Assembly (NCBI RefSeq): GCF_019649055.1
Contig: NW_026570409.1
Span: forward strand, 104,161-168,160
DNA: 64,000 bases
Source of the DNA: Paramacrobiotus metropolitanus
Lineage: Eukaryota; Tardigrada; Eutardigrada; Parachela; Macrobiotidae
Direction of reading: 5' to 3'
Numbering within the stretch: the stretch's first letter is position 1; each line of letters opens with the position of its first letter. Positions 59,101 to 64,000 of the stretch are shown here, in pieces. The translations under genes and the position numbers were made by a program. Under the pieces are notes generated by a model that saw only the letters and a list, made by a program, of their open reading frames with translations, made no database searches and was not told the DNA's origin.

Positions 59101-60296
59101 TTGCGGCCAGATCGCAGGCCTAATTTATTAGAGCGACATCCCGTACGAACGGAAGAAGAAACAAAACTAACAACAGGTTTTAGAAACAGAATAGGCAGCT
59201 TCCGATGTCTAGTCATACTATATATGCTCATGGCAAGCTGGTCAGGACAGATAGCCACACATGAATCGACATGATGAACCGCTAAAACAACATTCATTCG
59301 TTTTACCTACCGCAGGCTACCGGTATTCGTAACGGTTACAATTGCAAATTTTATACTCTCGCGCGTAGACCTGACCTTTAATAAATTATTTTCTGTAGAT
59401 TGTACATTTTGTAATAAATCTGATTATTTATTACGGTATATTTGCCTTATTGGGTTCAAACTGCTTCCTCATCTAAATTTTGTTTAGTTATCTAGTTTGT
59501 TTGAAAAGCTCTTAAAGGTCATCGTATTGTTTTCACAGGCCGGCGAGTAACTGGCCCCTGCGCGGCGTCAAGCAGACACTGTTCGAGGGCGGCGTCCGCG
59601 TGGCGGCCTTCGTGTGGGGCGGCCCATACAATGCGGTGGCCGGCGGGAGCCTGTACGATCACCCGATGCACCTGACGGACCTCCTGCCCACGCTGGTGGC
59701 ATCCACCCACGTTCCGGAACTCGCCGACGAGCACCACGATAACTACATATTAGCCAACACATCCACGCACGGGTATAACCATTGGGACTACATTTTGACG
59801 GGCCGCGCAGGGCCCCGGCACGTGACGCCGCTGGACATCAACCACAACGAGAGCCGCTTCGGCCTCATCGCGGGGCGGTACAAGGTGGTCACCGGAAATT
59901 ACTCCAACGGCTCGCGGGAGTCGAATAAATGGTTGGAGCGTTTTTTTCGCTCGTCTGGCTCGTGTGTGGTCAATTTCGTTGTTTAGGATCCGGCCGTTTG
60001 GGACCAGCGACGCGGACCCGCAGCAAATAGAGACACGGGAACGCGTGCACTGCCACCACCCCGAGGGGCGGGAGCAGGCGCCCTGCAGTCCGGAAAAAGA
60101 GGTGTGCCTCTTCGATCTGCTGGACGATCCATGTGAGACGAATAACCTGGCGGGCGCCCGCCCGGAAGTCCTGGAGGAGCTCATGGAGCACGTCCGCCGC
60201 TGGAACGCCAGCTATCATCCGGTCATCTGGTTGGACGTCGACCCGGGCTCCGACCCGGCGCTGCACGGCGGAGTGTGGCGACCGTGGAAAGATTAA
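44113..60296 (+). CDS. Arylsulfatase B-like sulfatase (576 aa, ten exons)
   Basis: Exons: 44113-44361, 44808-44967, 56975-57087, 57181-57217, 57282-57355, 57410-57526, 57792-57927, 58171-58312, 59539-59931 and 59987-60296. All phases agree, giving 577 codons with the stop. The N-terminus is a hydrophobic signal or anchor (IIWEVVAACVLISALP). Active-site features: LLDDM (Asp81, Asp82); the CSPSR motif (120-124), whose Cys becomes formylglycine; MIGKWHLG (Lys174, His176); SDNGG (328-331); and GVKQTLFEGG (Lys354). The order and RRGFDTFWG/DYYS-type blocks match N-acetylgalactosamine-4-sulfatase relatives, which desulfate glycosaminoglycans in lysosomes. The His that binds sulfate in family members (FLYLALQSVHEP) aligns with Arg262 in YFAPNGPRGSL. 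Intron 3 has a GC donor (AAG/GCAAGC), and exon 4 is only 37 nt. Intron 2 is 12,007 nt and houses a satellite array plus a Ty3-type element. AATAAA at 60367 could be the poly(A) signal. Confidence 0.88.
44362..44807. repeat. AT microsatellite-like intron 1 of the sulfatase
   Basis: Mostly TA/ATATACATA-type low complexity (44385-44720) between donor ATG/GTATAC and acceptor TACAG/GGC. Confidence 0.6.
45266..45881 (+). repeat. 102-bp tandem repeat array, left part
   Basis: A border block (CGACCGAAGCGTAGCGGAGG at 45267) precedes about 5.5 units. GTGTCCGTCGG starts at 45319, 45421, 45519, 45616, 45718 and 45820, giving spacings of 102, 98, 97, 102 and 102. The array stops within a unit at the ATAT target duplication of the retrotransposon (45878-45881) and resumes at 55584. 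The border and repeat are homologous, inverted, to 8480-8905. The units have no stop in two frames, so long repetitive open frames appear by chance. Confidence 0.9.
45882..46272 (-). repeat. 3' LTR, 391 bp
   Basis: By eye, identical along its whole length to 55193-55583. On the minus strand it begins TATAGCGACTGTGG and ends CTTCCGTTGTA, without the usual TG...CA ends. It follows the polypurine tract at 46273-46281. Confidence 0.93.
46273..46281 (-). other. Polypurine tract
   Basis: CGGCGGGGA on the minus strand immediately precedes the 3' LTR. This is the expected position for plus-strand priming and fixes the LTR boundary. Confidence 0.65.
46429..48345 (-). CDS. Extra ORF of the retrotransposon: charged coiled-coil protein (638 aa frame)
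   Basis: This ORF begins 50 bases after the integrase stop, where errantiviruses carry env, but has no signal peptide, membrane helix or furin site. Residues about 8-130 are an almost continuous charged helix (EERLRRMEQMARERKD, REREQRERDQQERER). A Gln/Met-rich linker follows (NQQQRMTQQNPQRMLQPNQ). Then comes an aromatic, probably globular domain (KYVETWFYDRFAATSWITYE, FFPDDISFWSGDCMWDGTYD, ASIDMWSCGHHVEMERDI). A second coiled coil closes the protein (KYQQEIKRMQEQQKKEEMEK). I recognise no family. The start is uncertain: ATG at 48345 opens the frame, but TTTCTTAACAG ending at 48327 is a strong splice acceptor just before a second ATG at 48324, suggesting a spliced mRNA (see leader ORF). Confidence 0.75.
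   Translation of the reverse strand: MFCFLTEMERNNDDTAEERLRRMEQMARERKDADALNLQREREQRERDQQERERVQRAERERERQQWRAEDKEKRDKWRREVEERSEKLRQIKAYGDQLDIEIAEERLRGARKEVDRLTESISWSEEEEARDREKYRRELESQRRQQRMSGQRQQQTSMPPASHVDRGDDEERDNMPFIMMTPVYRNEPVEHFEPEQRRAHPPITFKDGREATVNSRMMRSDPREQTQQRTADRNVCYSDEQKYVESDTYFKSYVQMENRTMAQRVADSGPVQSMHNQQQRMTQQNPQRMLQPNQQQADIARRRQGEAVLKNVKYRIQPGVPGNLPIHPFMSMEKRLRKEQYGIVMADLNRMADGLNTLAQSEESPDKAETCRAERWHVLELKTFLELLRSNEAENKKRFVTYPEPIKTSLSPKYVETWFYDRFAATSWITYESQKDGTTRWENRYGQVFKFIQGRFRRSEEPPLYFNPNRFFPDDISFWSGDCMWDGTYDETSRDYVLHMYRELDRMRQQWYADRRRQYASIDMWSCGHHVEMERDIRKIGERIVTELPADVQRSQSEERIRSGDLDELARLRAETEKYQQEIKRMQEQQKKEEMEKKQLEDDLRVMMDQRKKEKEEWREERRNGQNGKDEDSEADK
48327..48342 (-). promoter_or_regulatory. 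Predicted splice acceptor ahead of the extra ORF
   Basis: TTTTGTTTCTTAACAG on the minus strand: a pyrimidine-rich tract ending in CAG, followed by AA and the ATG at 48324. Paired with the donor G/GTAAGC at 54968/54967, it leaves G + AA and keeps the leader ORF and the extra ORF in one frame. Confidence 0.5.
48396..49661 (-). CDS. Integrase of the Ty3-type element
   Basis: The N-terminal HHCC zinc-binding region has HDSPSGGHVGLQRTL then CEHCQKRN. The DDE core follows: first Asp in WSIDILGPFHE, second Asp in LTTDRGSNF, Glu in HPQSNVKVERMN. The C-terminal part includes DYVWVKDEQR and YKGPYKILEI, a GPY-like module, and a basic tail. The catalytic residues are intact. The protein lacks its own convincing ATG at the domain start: the frame overlaps the end of the RT-RNase H frame and is shifted -1 relative to it. 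Expression therefore needs a second frameshift, or the shift is a mutation or assembly indel. Confidence 0.9.
   Translation of the reverse strand: MYCIPSTMRADILYVMHDSPSGGHVGLQRTLERVLERYYWPRMLHYVRNYVEACEHCQKRNPINIPPTAYLQQLKSYEKLECWSIDILGPFHETAEGFKHIIVAVENTSRFVVCAAVKTTNAKETAEFILKEIILKFGPPKHLTTDRGSNFISKIVRELNRIMQVQHRFTTSYHPQSNVKVERMNRFIAEKLTAYVNKMQNDWTNYIDFITYAYNSTVHSVTGYAPSYLMFGVQPLSTVDTLFKEIKSENTDNVTVKQYFDKMFRALQIATEFSKILTDRMHEKNAENYDRNREDSTYKVGDYVWVKDEQRTVGSTEKLQYLYKGPYKILEITDVVNVKLKSMDKSSRSRQIITVHMDKLKSYKEYDPDVLDSKNDFIRRRSERIATKTDNANNKPTIVSSVKNTRIVSAKPCPVIHKKMK
49616..52588 (-). CDS. Protease, reverse transcriptase and RNase H of the Ty3-type element
   Basis: A 990-codon frame. Retropepsin near the N-terminus: ALIDTGASTSIMSYPM (active-site DTG). 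A long linker follows. Reverse transcriptase: KKLPYRTSYAQRMIIKQQ, LCIDFRELNKIYHKSEWP, SLDFNSGFWQIRM, FLRMPFGLAGATATFQ and the catalytic CYVDDILIGG. RNase H: LKTDASDIGVGAIL, SEKELFAIVFACKKF, FTIITDHSAL and ADHLSRYS. Catalytic residues are present throughout. The nominal start codon is GTG; the frame is open further upstream and overlaps the end of gag, one base back, so -1 frameshifting from gag is the likely route of expression. It ends early in the spacer before integrase. Confidence 0.93.
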   Translation of the reverse strand: MSLSGTVPLKRSELSANVHGGPASCKPAKVSVIINGQEIEALIDTGASTSIMSYPMMLDLRLQRIEAPEGQQLRFTTISNDVKESRPCYTECEIIMGQHKFKQDFWLLSTAPQEFCILGNDFIKREGVVINTQKGYISFEAYESVREISKLIASIDTDMKSKAECVECIMEQYYANNRIKYVTEENYAFRFEIENKSTDFVHKKYEDRYLQKQCVSDTQDIKSNFNYVTKTQARVQRMQNKIEEEELQTTSTVVLDNPIVVQTVASTDKSVQCEVHSTNEVRSETDVIDEAVNVATEASGEYDWNCTRIKLSNNTHIKPKTGVLLEVNVPDQYTGNMRIFPEGTLLFNHHVSVGNSIVQVEDGKTAVLITNFSDRAIRLRKGLMVGVAEIMEEGEVVAENVFSSTAVVEETDHGVKVNVLDQISEMKFNPKLTNDQRKRLVNLFVKHHAVFPCENRKLGECSEVTHEIETGDHPPIKKLPYRTSYAQRMIIKQQVDEMENNGVIRKSTSPWSFPVVLVKKADPNAVPRLCIDFRELNKIYHKSEWPLPNVEDAVNSFGNSKYFTSLDFNSGFWQIRMAERDIKKCSFVTQDGQFEFLRMPFGLAGATATFQKAIDSILSHLKWKGVVCYVDDILIGGATFDEHIELLDSVLAAVAKAGFTVSPKKCEIAYEEIKFLGYLISKDGLKPDKSKVDAIAKLPVPDSVKAVRSFIGALTYYRGFIENFSTYAQPLLKLTRKDEPFIWGVEQQQSYDYLKTVLMSVPVLKPFDYKLETQLKTDASDIGVGAILEQKHSDGWHVVCFASRMLDQHQVNYSVSEKELFAIVFACKKFRHYLMGLKFTIITDHSALQYLLNLKEPHGRLARWALMLQEYEYVITYRRGKAHQDADHLSRYSVEKPCGEEEYQIPMYHSIMDNKADELLIKEQRTDIYCSNIIMLLTDKEAYERATKRQQKRLEMFRIVDEILMKRRAGKARTYYCTVFPVLCVLTYYT
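52639..54597 (-). CDS. Gag-like protein of the Ty3-type element (652 aa)
   Basis: The N-terminal half is charged and helical (EELEAERRQIVELLTQVKRV). A capsid-like segment follows (NYSIKAFFQQFDRVADNLNW, LEEGPRKFFESMWS, WKEIMCVRYLPEDYKQVKRM, NVEEFFDEMLDLMQEINPNM), similar in layout to retrotransposon gag domains. A long Arg/Ser/Asn-rich region comes next (SRDRGDRFRRDFSRDRSGSR). Near the C-terminus is one CCHC-type knuckle, CPKCFDYRHGFRMC (CX2CX4HX4C). It starts at MSTTEPTARG. It should form the particle and bind RNA. Confidence 0.9.
   Translation of the reverse strand: MSTTEPTARGSADRTKDEELEAERRQIVELLTQVKRVKVNEIASRINAVLKVTMNNNEAVEHIANYCIQTGISYEDLKTTADIKELDYWRRGKKIENVENVSESERTEKVTQSEIDRTVNYLKSNLSAENLEVVSKLLKFKDAEIEENVNELRNRMNELRQENMHLRNRTINVEDEETEVDVKTTDNEIKYEPVNTERNQTDRNIASSQNVTSTDINSLISALNSYVINNNSRNVTKDHTIEKFKNKSNYSIKAFFQQFDRVADNLNWSSAKRISMLPTYLEEGPRKFFESMWSTNSRKSYAEWKEIMCVRYLPEDYKQVKRMELAQKTLKPGENVEEFFDEMLDLMQEINPNMAEEDKIAEIRRAIDSNVEYRKLLAVAKVNTIPEMRRVLSNLARIDQSETKETMQVSTAQAVNAYEYRRDRSRSFDKFRSFRERSGSRDRNDFRSNQYSNNRYSNNSRNTYANRDIRTDNRYNSNRDTRNDFRYGNRDSRTYENRGRNERWNRDERGRSGSRDRGDRFRRDFSRDRSGSRDRDVNRNRERSDNRRFSRSRSPGQRDLPITQWKFSRNEIDFSSYRLNNGLYFCPKCFDYRHGFRMCPFIKSRRDLESILPKCPEDKKRELQRAYEDEVEKGNQNDNFWVSEEGKDCRHT
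54957..55193 (-). CDS. Leader ORF of the retrotransposon (78 aa), predicted first exon of a spliced product
   Basis: The ATG is built from the last base of the 5' LTR and the first two bases of the primer binding site. The protein begins MALPVSKDRKEPPSEP, has DWTLVQHRSAKRM and ends in a charged helix (WADYKRWKQREQERKG). Its frame differs from gag. Near its end AAGG/GTAAGC (junction 54968/54967) is a good splice donor. Joined to the acceptor at 48327 it would continue in frame into the extra ORF, giving about 707 residues and extending the charged helix without a break. If unsplit, it is a 78-residue peptide upstream of gag. No known family. Confidence 0.6.
   Translation of the reverse strand: MALPVSKDRKEPPSEPNVETDWTLVQHRSAKRMCSGVPDRSVEADHQQYSGSEAVAYRISWADYKRWKQREQERKGKH
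55175..55192 (-). other. Primer binding site
   Basis: TGGCGCTTCCTGTATCAA directly follows the 5' LTR on the minus strand. TGG is complementary to the CCA end of a tRNA. I cannot name the tRNA from the sequence alone. Confidence 0.75.
55193..55583 (-). repeat. 5' LTR, 391 bp
   Basis: Identical by eye to 45882-46272. It drives the minus-strand transcript. Its inner end abuts the primer binding site and its outer end the ATAT duplication. Confidence 0.93.
55584..56030 (+). repeat. 102-bp tandem repeat array, right part
   Basis: The array resumes in the same phase at which it was cut (ATATGCGCGCTGGCCG). GTGTCCGTCGG starts at 55628, 55730, 55832 and 55931, and the array then decays. Together with the left part, about ten units. 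Confidence 0.88.
56031..56974. other. Remainder of sulfatase intron 2
   Basis: About 940 bases. Includes the short dispersed repeat shared with 7336-7384 at 56790-56836. No gene recognised. The acceptor GGGTAG/GA at 56974 ends the intron. Confidence 0.5.
57983..58072 (+). pseudogene. LINE-like 3' terminal fragment in sulfatase intron 7
   Basis: Encodes MQIQRGNAICVMGTIRDQ and ends EEVFLLYE plus stop. It has the same 90-nt length and start/stop as 9074-9163, with a similar AT-rich 3' tail ending ...TTATTAAACG. It is inserted in the sense orientation of the host gene. Confidence 0.6.
58601..58843. mobile_element. Foldback element copy 4, internally deleted (243 bp)
   Basis: GGGAAATGGCCCGGTACAT at the left end and its inverted counterpart at the right end, with TTAA on both sides (58597-58600, 58844-58847). 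Most of the right arm is missing. It lies in the intron before exon 9 of the sulfatase. Confidence 0.8.
58848..59538. other. Sulfatase intron 8, right part
   Basis: AT-rich intron sequence between the deleted foldback copy and the exon 9 acceptor (TTTTCACAG). No gene recognised. Confidence 0.45.
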
Positions 60297-60606
60297 ACGC
60301 ATACTTAATTTGCTGCCCTGTACTCTGTATATTTATTGTGGAATCAGTAATACGATCTAGATACGTAAATAAATAGAAGTTACGCTGAATATTTTTTATT
60401 ATCGATAAATATCCAATATAAAGAAAACGATCGCGATAAATAAAACGCGATAAATAAATCTCGGCAGTCGAATTAATCAATAGAGTAGGGGAGCCTGTAC
60501 AAAAACACTTTAATCAGACTACTGAATCGGTTCTGTATACGAGTATCTGCTACTGCAGTTAAATTATATGTATTCATACTTCGTGTATTTGCTTCGTCGC
60601 AAAAGA

Positions 60607-61266
60607 ACATGTTACCAAATTCGTGTACATGCACGAAAACGTTTACTTTCGCGCACTCCCAAACACATTTTTGTTTTGGTTTATGACATTCTTTAGGCGG
60701 ACGATTTGTTCACAGTGACGTGAAAACCGCTTGTGCGCGCAACATCCGGTTCGGGAGTTATGGCTATTAGAAAACTCCAAAAAGTTTAAATGCATTCAGG
60801 TGTACCAAAAGTCTCATTATGGATGGATCTCCTTCAAATTTTGCACATAAATGCACATAACCATGAAGATCGCTTTTACACCGATCCAGAGCTTCATGAT
60901 TTTTTTCAAATTTTAAACGAATTTTAAAATTTTTGAAATTCATTTTAAAATTTAAAAAACATGCTAGAACAGTGGATCGGTGCAAAAACGATCTCCATGG
61001 CCATGTGCATTTACGTGCAAAATTTGAAGGAGATCGCTCCATAATGAGACTTTTGGTACACCTGAATGCATTTAAACTTTTGGATTTTCCAACAGCCATA
61101 ACTCCCGAACCGGATGTTGCGCGCACAAACGGTTTTCATGCCCGTGTATACAAATCATCTGGATACAGAATGTCATAAAACAAGAAAAAAAGCGTTTGAG
61201 AGAGCGCGAAAGTGAAAGATTTCGTGCATGTACACGACTTTGGTACCATGTACCGGGCCACTTCCC
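60607..61266. mobile_element. Foldback element copy 5, second subfamily
   Basis: The arms carry ACCAAATTCGTGTACATGCA at the left and the inverted counterpart at the right, where the outer terminus GTACCGGGCCACTTCCC is followed by TTAA (61267-61270). The outermost 16-20 bases of the left terminus are lost. The centre is AAATTTTAAAA-rich. The two arms are extensive inverted repeats, as in the first subfamily. Confidence 0.75.
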
Positions 61267-61270
61267 TTAA

Positions 61271-62405
61271 CTTTCGCGGGTATTGTGGTTTCTTGAAATG
61301 TTTTTTAGGTTTTCTTAGGTATCTTAAACTTCTTAAATTATTGTTTGGTTATTCTTAAATTTCTTAGGTTTTCTAGGTTTTTCTCATCGTTGTTGGGATT
61401 TGTACTTTCTTGGCTTCCTTAATTTTTTCTTAGTTAATTTCTTTTGGGTTCCTGAATTTTTTCCTGGTTTTCCTAATTTTCCTAATTTTCCTGACTAGTT
61501 ATTAAAGCAATGTTCAAACTACAACATATCGTACAAGACCGTTGTGTACTTTGTATGATATCGTGATTGGTGGGTCTCGACAGAGCTCTGTTAAAATAAT
61601 ATCCAGAGCATACATTGCAAATGCATCCAAATACATCTGAAATGTTTCCAGAAACTAAAAGTTTCTTCAAAATTTCGATCGGCGCATTCATACTTAGAAG
61701 AAGTTGTCTGTCAGATATTGTACATATTTCGGTGGAATTCATACTCTAGAGACAAATGTTTGTATTTCGCATGTATTTTGCTGTACGCGACCAGACGTCT
61801 TGCGTCAAAATGTCGCAAAGTTGAAATGTCTCACTGCAAATTGTCCCAAACCGAAGCGTCCCAGCGTCAAAATGTCCCGCGGCGAAATGTCACACTCCCA
61901 ATTTGTCCGCGTGCGACCTAGTTGCAACTTGCAAAAGGAGATTAATTTATTCGGAATAATAACAACACCATAAGCTGTGCACAGTTATTGTTATTGCTGG
62001 TCGCAATACGAACAGATATTCTGCACGAGGTGGCACAGTTAAAAGGGAAGCCAGCAATGTACAGCACCGTACAAGCATTGTCTACAAAAAGCCCTCTACG
62101 GGCGGTAACAAAGATTAAGAACGGCGCCACCTGGGGAAAACGTGCTACAGATAATATAAAATTTATTACTGGAACTCGTACGGTATACGCTAATTCTTTG
62201 GCGGGTTGTACCACTTGTAGGTCATCAACGACATACAATAGAATGTGATCGGCATCCATCACACGTTGATAACGGTCTTGAAGTGTACCTAAACGGCTGC
62301 CCTCATTGGATTTATGCCGATTGGACAAGCCACGTACTCGGAGCGGCGGACATGGGTGCGCAGCCAGCAGCCGACCCATGCCTTCCGGGATTTGGCCTCC
62401 TCCTT
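61271..62405. other. Intergenic, no gene recognised
   Basis: 61270-61500 is a T-rich stretch with repeated TTCTTAGG-like words; similar CTTAGGTTTCTTAG words occur at about 17420-17460. No supportable coding region. Confidence 0.35.
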
Positions 62406-62790
62406 TATATGCTGATGGTCAGCGTGCTGGCGCCGAAAGGATCGGCAGCGGGGGCACCCGACGTGTTGAAAAATTGAAGGTGGCGCTGTCGTTGGTTAGA
62501 CCGGGGATGTGCACGCCGAGGAGAGAGGGATAGGGCGCCATCACGAAGTCGCCGTCGTACTTGAAGATGAAGTTGGGCGCGCGCCGGTGTCTGGCTGCAG
62601 TCGACGCTCGCTCCCGCTGCACGTCATGGAGAAGCTCCACCGCGGTGCAGACACATTGCGCAGAGGCGGGACGTTCACAGAATTCGCGGGCGCGCAGCTT
62701 CTGCTGTAGGTATTGCGTGTGCAGAAGGCAAAGGTCACCGTCGCCATGACGGGGCAGGAGGCACTTTTCAACGTACAAAGATAAATTATT
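62406..62790 (-). pseudogene. Ig-domain protein, broken copy B
   Basis: The minus strand aligns with the second half of copy A (10363-11409): KCLLP...DLC.L.TQ, then PPLRNVSAP.WSFSMTCSGS against PPMRSVSAPNGSFSMTC. FIFKYDGDFVMAPYPSLLG follows, against FIWKYDRYFEAAPFPNLLG, then DPFGASTLTISI and a stop near 62406. The pieces are in different frames, with shifts after MTCSGSE and again before DPFG, at places different from the lesion in copy A. The signal peptide and first domain are absent. Confidence 0.6.
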
Positions 62791-63153
62791 ATTGATGGAT
62801 GGTGAGCAGCATTTTAATTTATTCTTCCGGTCGTGAACAATAATTTTAAAACATTCGGTAGTAATGCTTAAAATATAGTATTAGTATAGTATTTAATACA
62901 ATAGCCAAAACGTTATAAATAAACGTTATAAATAAACGCCGGTCTTCGCTGCACACTGCACAGTCTAATCCGTCGCTGGGAGACTGGCCAAATTGACCAG
63001 TCCTTTGACATCAGTTCTGGTTGATAATACAGTAAACATTGTAGTACGTTGTGCGTAATACGCTGGTCAAGCTGGTAAGTAATACTCGTATATAGCTGAA
63101 ACTTCAGCTTTAAAACAGCAACCCATGTTACCCAGGTCTTTCCGGCTGACAGA
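62791..63153. other. Intergenic, no gene recognised
   Basis: AT-rich spacer between the Ig remnant and a foldback element. Nothing recognisable. Confidence 0.35.
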
Positions 63154-63157
63154 TGAA

Positions 63158-63838
63158 GGGAAGTGGGCCGGTACATGGTACCAAATTCGTGTACATGCAC
63201 GAAAACTTTCACTTACGCGCACTCCCAAACACATTTTTGTTTCGGTTTATGACATTCTGAAGCCAGAAGATTTGTATACACGGGCGAGAAAACCGTTTGT
63301 GCGCGAAACATCCGGTTGGGAGTTACGGCTGTTAGAAAATTCCAAAAAGTTTGAATGCATTCAGGTGTACCAAAAGTCTCTGACTCACCGATCTGACTCA
63401 AATTTTGCACGTAAATGCACATAACCACGAAGAACGTTTTTACACCCATCCACTGTTCTAACATGTTTTTCAAATTTTAAAATGAATTTCAAAAATTTTA
63501 AATTTCATTTTAAAATTTTAAAAAAATCATGGAAATCTAAGTCGGTGTAAAAAACGATCTTCATGGACATGTGCATTTACGTGCAAAATTTGAGTCAGAT
63601 CGGTCCATAATGAGACTTTTGGTACACTTGAATGCGTTTAATTTAATTACTTTTGGAATTTTCTAACCGCCATAACTTCCGAACCGGATGTTGCGCGCAC
63701 AAACGGTTTTCACAACACTGTATACAAACCTTCTGGCTACGGAATGTCATAAACCGCAACAAAAATGTGTTTGGGAGTGCGCGAAAGTAGTTTTCGTGCA
63801 TGTGCACGAATTTGGCACCATGTACCGGGCCACTTCCC
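63158..63838. mobile_element. Foldback element copy 6, second subfamily, TGAA duplication
   Basis: GGGAAGTGGGCCGGTACATG at the left and its inverted counterpart at the right. TGAA directly precedes (63154-63157) and follows (63839-63842). 681 bp, nearly all arm, with a short A/T-rich centre at about 63480-63540. The non-TTAA 4-bp duplication shows that TTAA is not obligatory for this family. Confidence 0.82.
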
Positions 63839-64000
63839 TGAAGTCTGCAACTGTATTAATTACAGCTCATTTGGAAATTTTTATATAATGTGCAGAAATG
63901 CGGTTCACAGAAAACACGTATTTATCTGCCGAAGGGTCTTCGAAACGGGATGCGGCGATAGAAGAGCATCGACAGAATGCCGGCAAGCAAGCGCCGTGTG

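Overview
This window is nuclear DNA from a small-genome animal. The genes carry short spliceosomal introns (54-300 nt, plus some long ones), the intergenic DNA is AT-rich, and the gene set is metazoan: a GH37 trehalase, an arylsulfatase B-like sulfatase, two rhodopsin-family GPCRs, a C2H2 zinc-finger protein, small secreted proteins and Ig-domain remnants. An ecdysozoan, perhaps a tardigrade, is my best guess. That is inference from gene flavour and architecture, not proven by any single sequence.

Layout. 1-19 kb is gene-poor and full of decaying elements: long foldback elements (934-1606, 4451-5137), 3' fragments of a LINE-like retrotransposon (5.2, 9.1, 9.4-9.9, 10.5, 14.6 kb), an Ig-domain pseudogene (10363-11409) and a dead DIRS-type element (about 11430-12330). 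It also holds a duplicated gene of unknown function: a five-exon copy at 16362-18656 with consistent splice phases, and a truncated sister at 1634-3699. 19.8-25.2 kb is a seven-exon trehalase on the minus strand with repeat-rich introns. 28.2-31.8 kb is a three-exon GPCR whose first intron carries a textbook non-autonomous Helitron. 33.4-34.9 kb is a small secreted-protein gene, 36.0-36.7 kb a zinc-finger gene and 38.1-40.0 kb a second GPCR. 41.4-41.8 kb encodes a neuropeptide-like precursor ending in PRIG. All exon joins were worked out by hand from reading frame, GT/AG sites and phase.

44.1-60.3 kb is a ten-exon sulfatase on the plus strand. Its second intron (12,007 nt) holds a 102-bp tandem repeat interrupted by a complete 9.7-kb Ty3/gypsy-type LTR retrotransposon (45882-55583, minus strand) with two apparently identical 391-bp LTRs and an ATAT target duplication, so the insertion is recent.

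The retrotransposon is the most unusual object here. Besides gag, protease-RT-RNase H and integrase it has a fourth long ORF, downstream of integrase, that is charged and coiled-coil-rich with no membrane segment. A short leader ORF starts at the LTR/primer-binding-site junction. A donor near the end of the leader ORF and an acceptor at the front of the fourth ORF would join the two in frame, which points to a spliced accessory protein of about 707 residues. The internal region is also very dense in the tetranucleotide CGTA on its sense strand, in coding and non-coding parts alike, while the LTRs are not.

60.3-64 kb holds more foldback elements and a second Ig-domain remnant.
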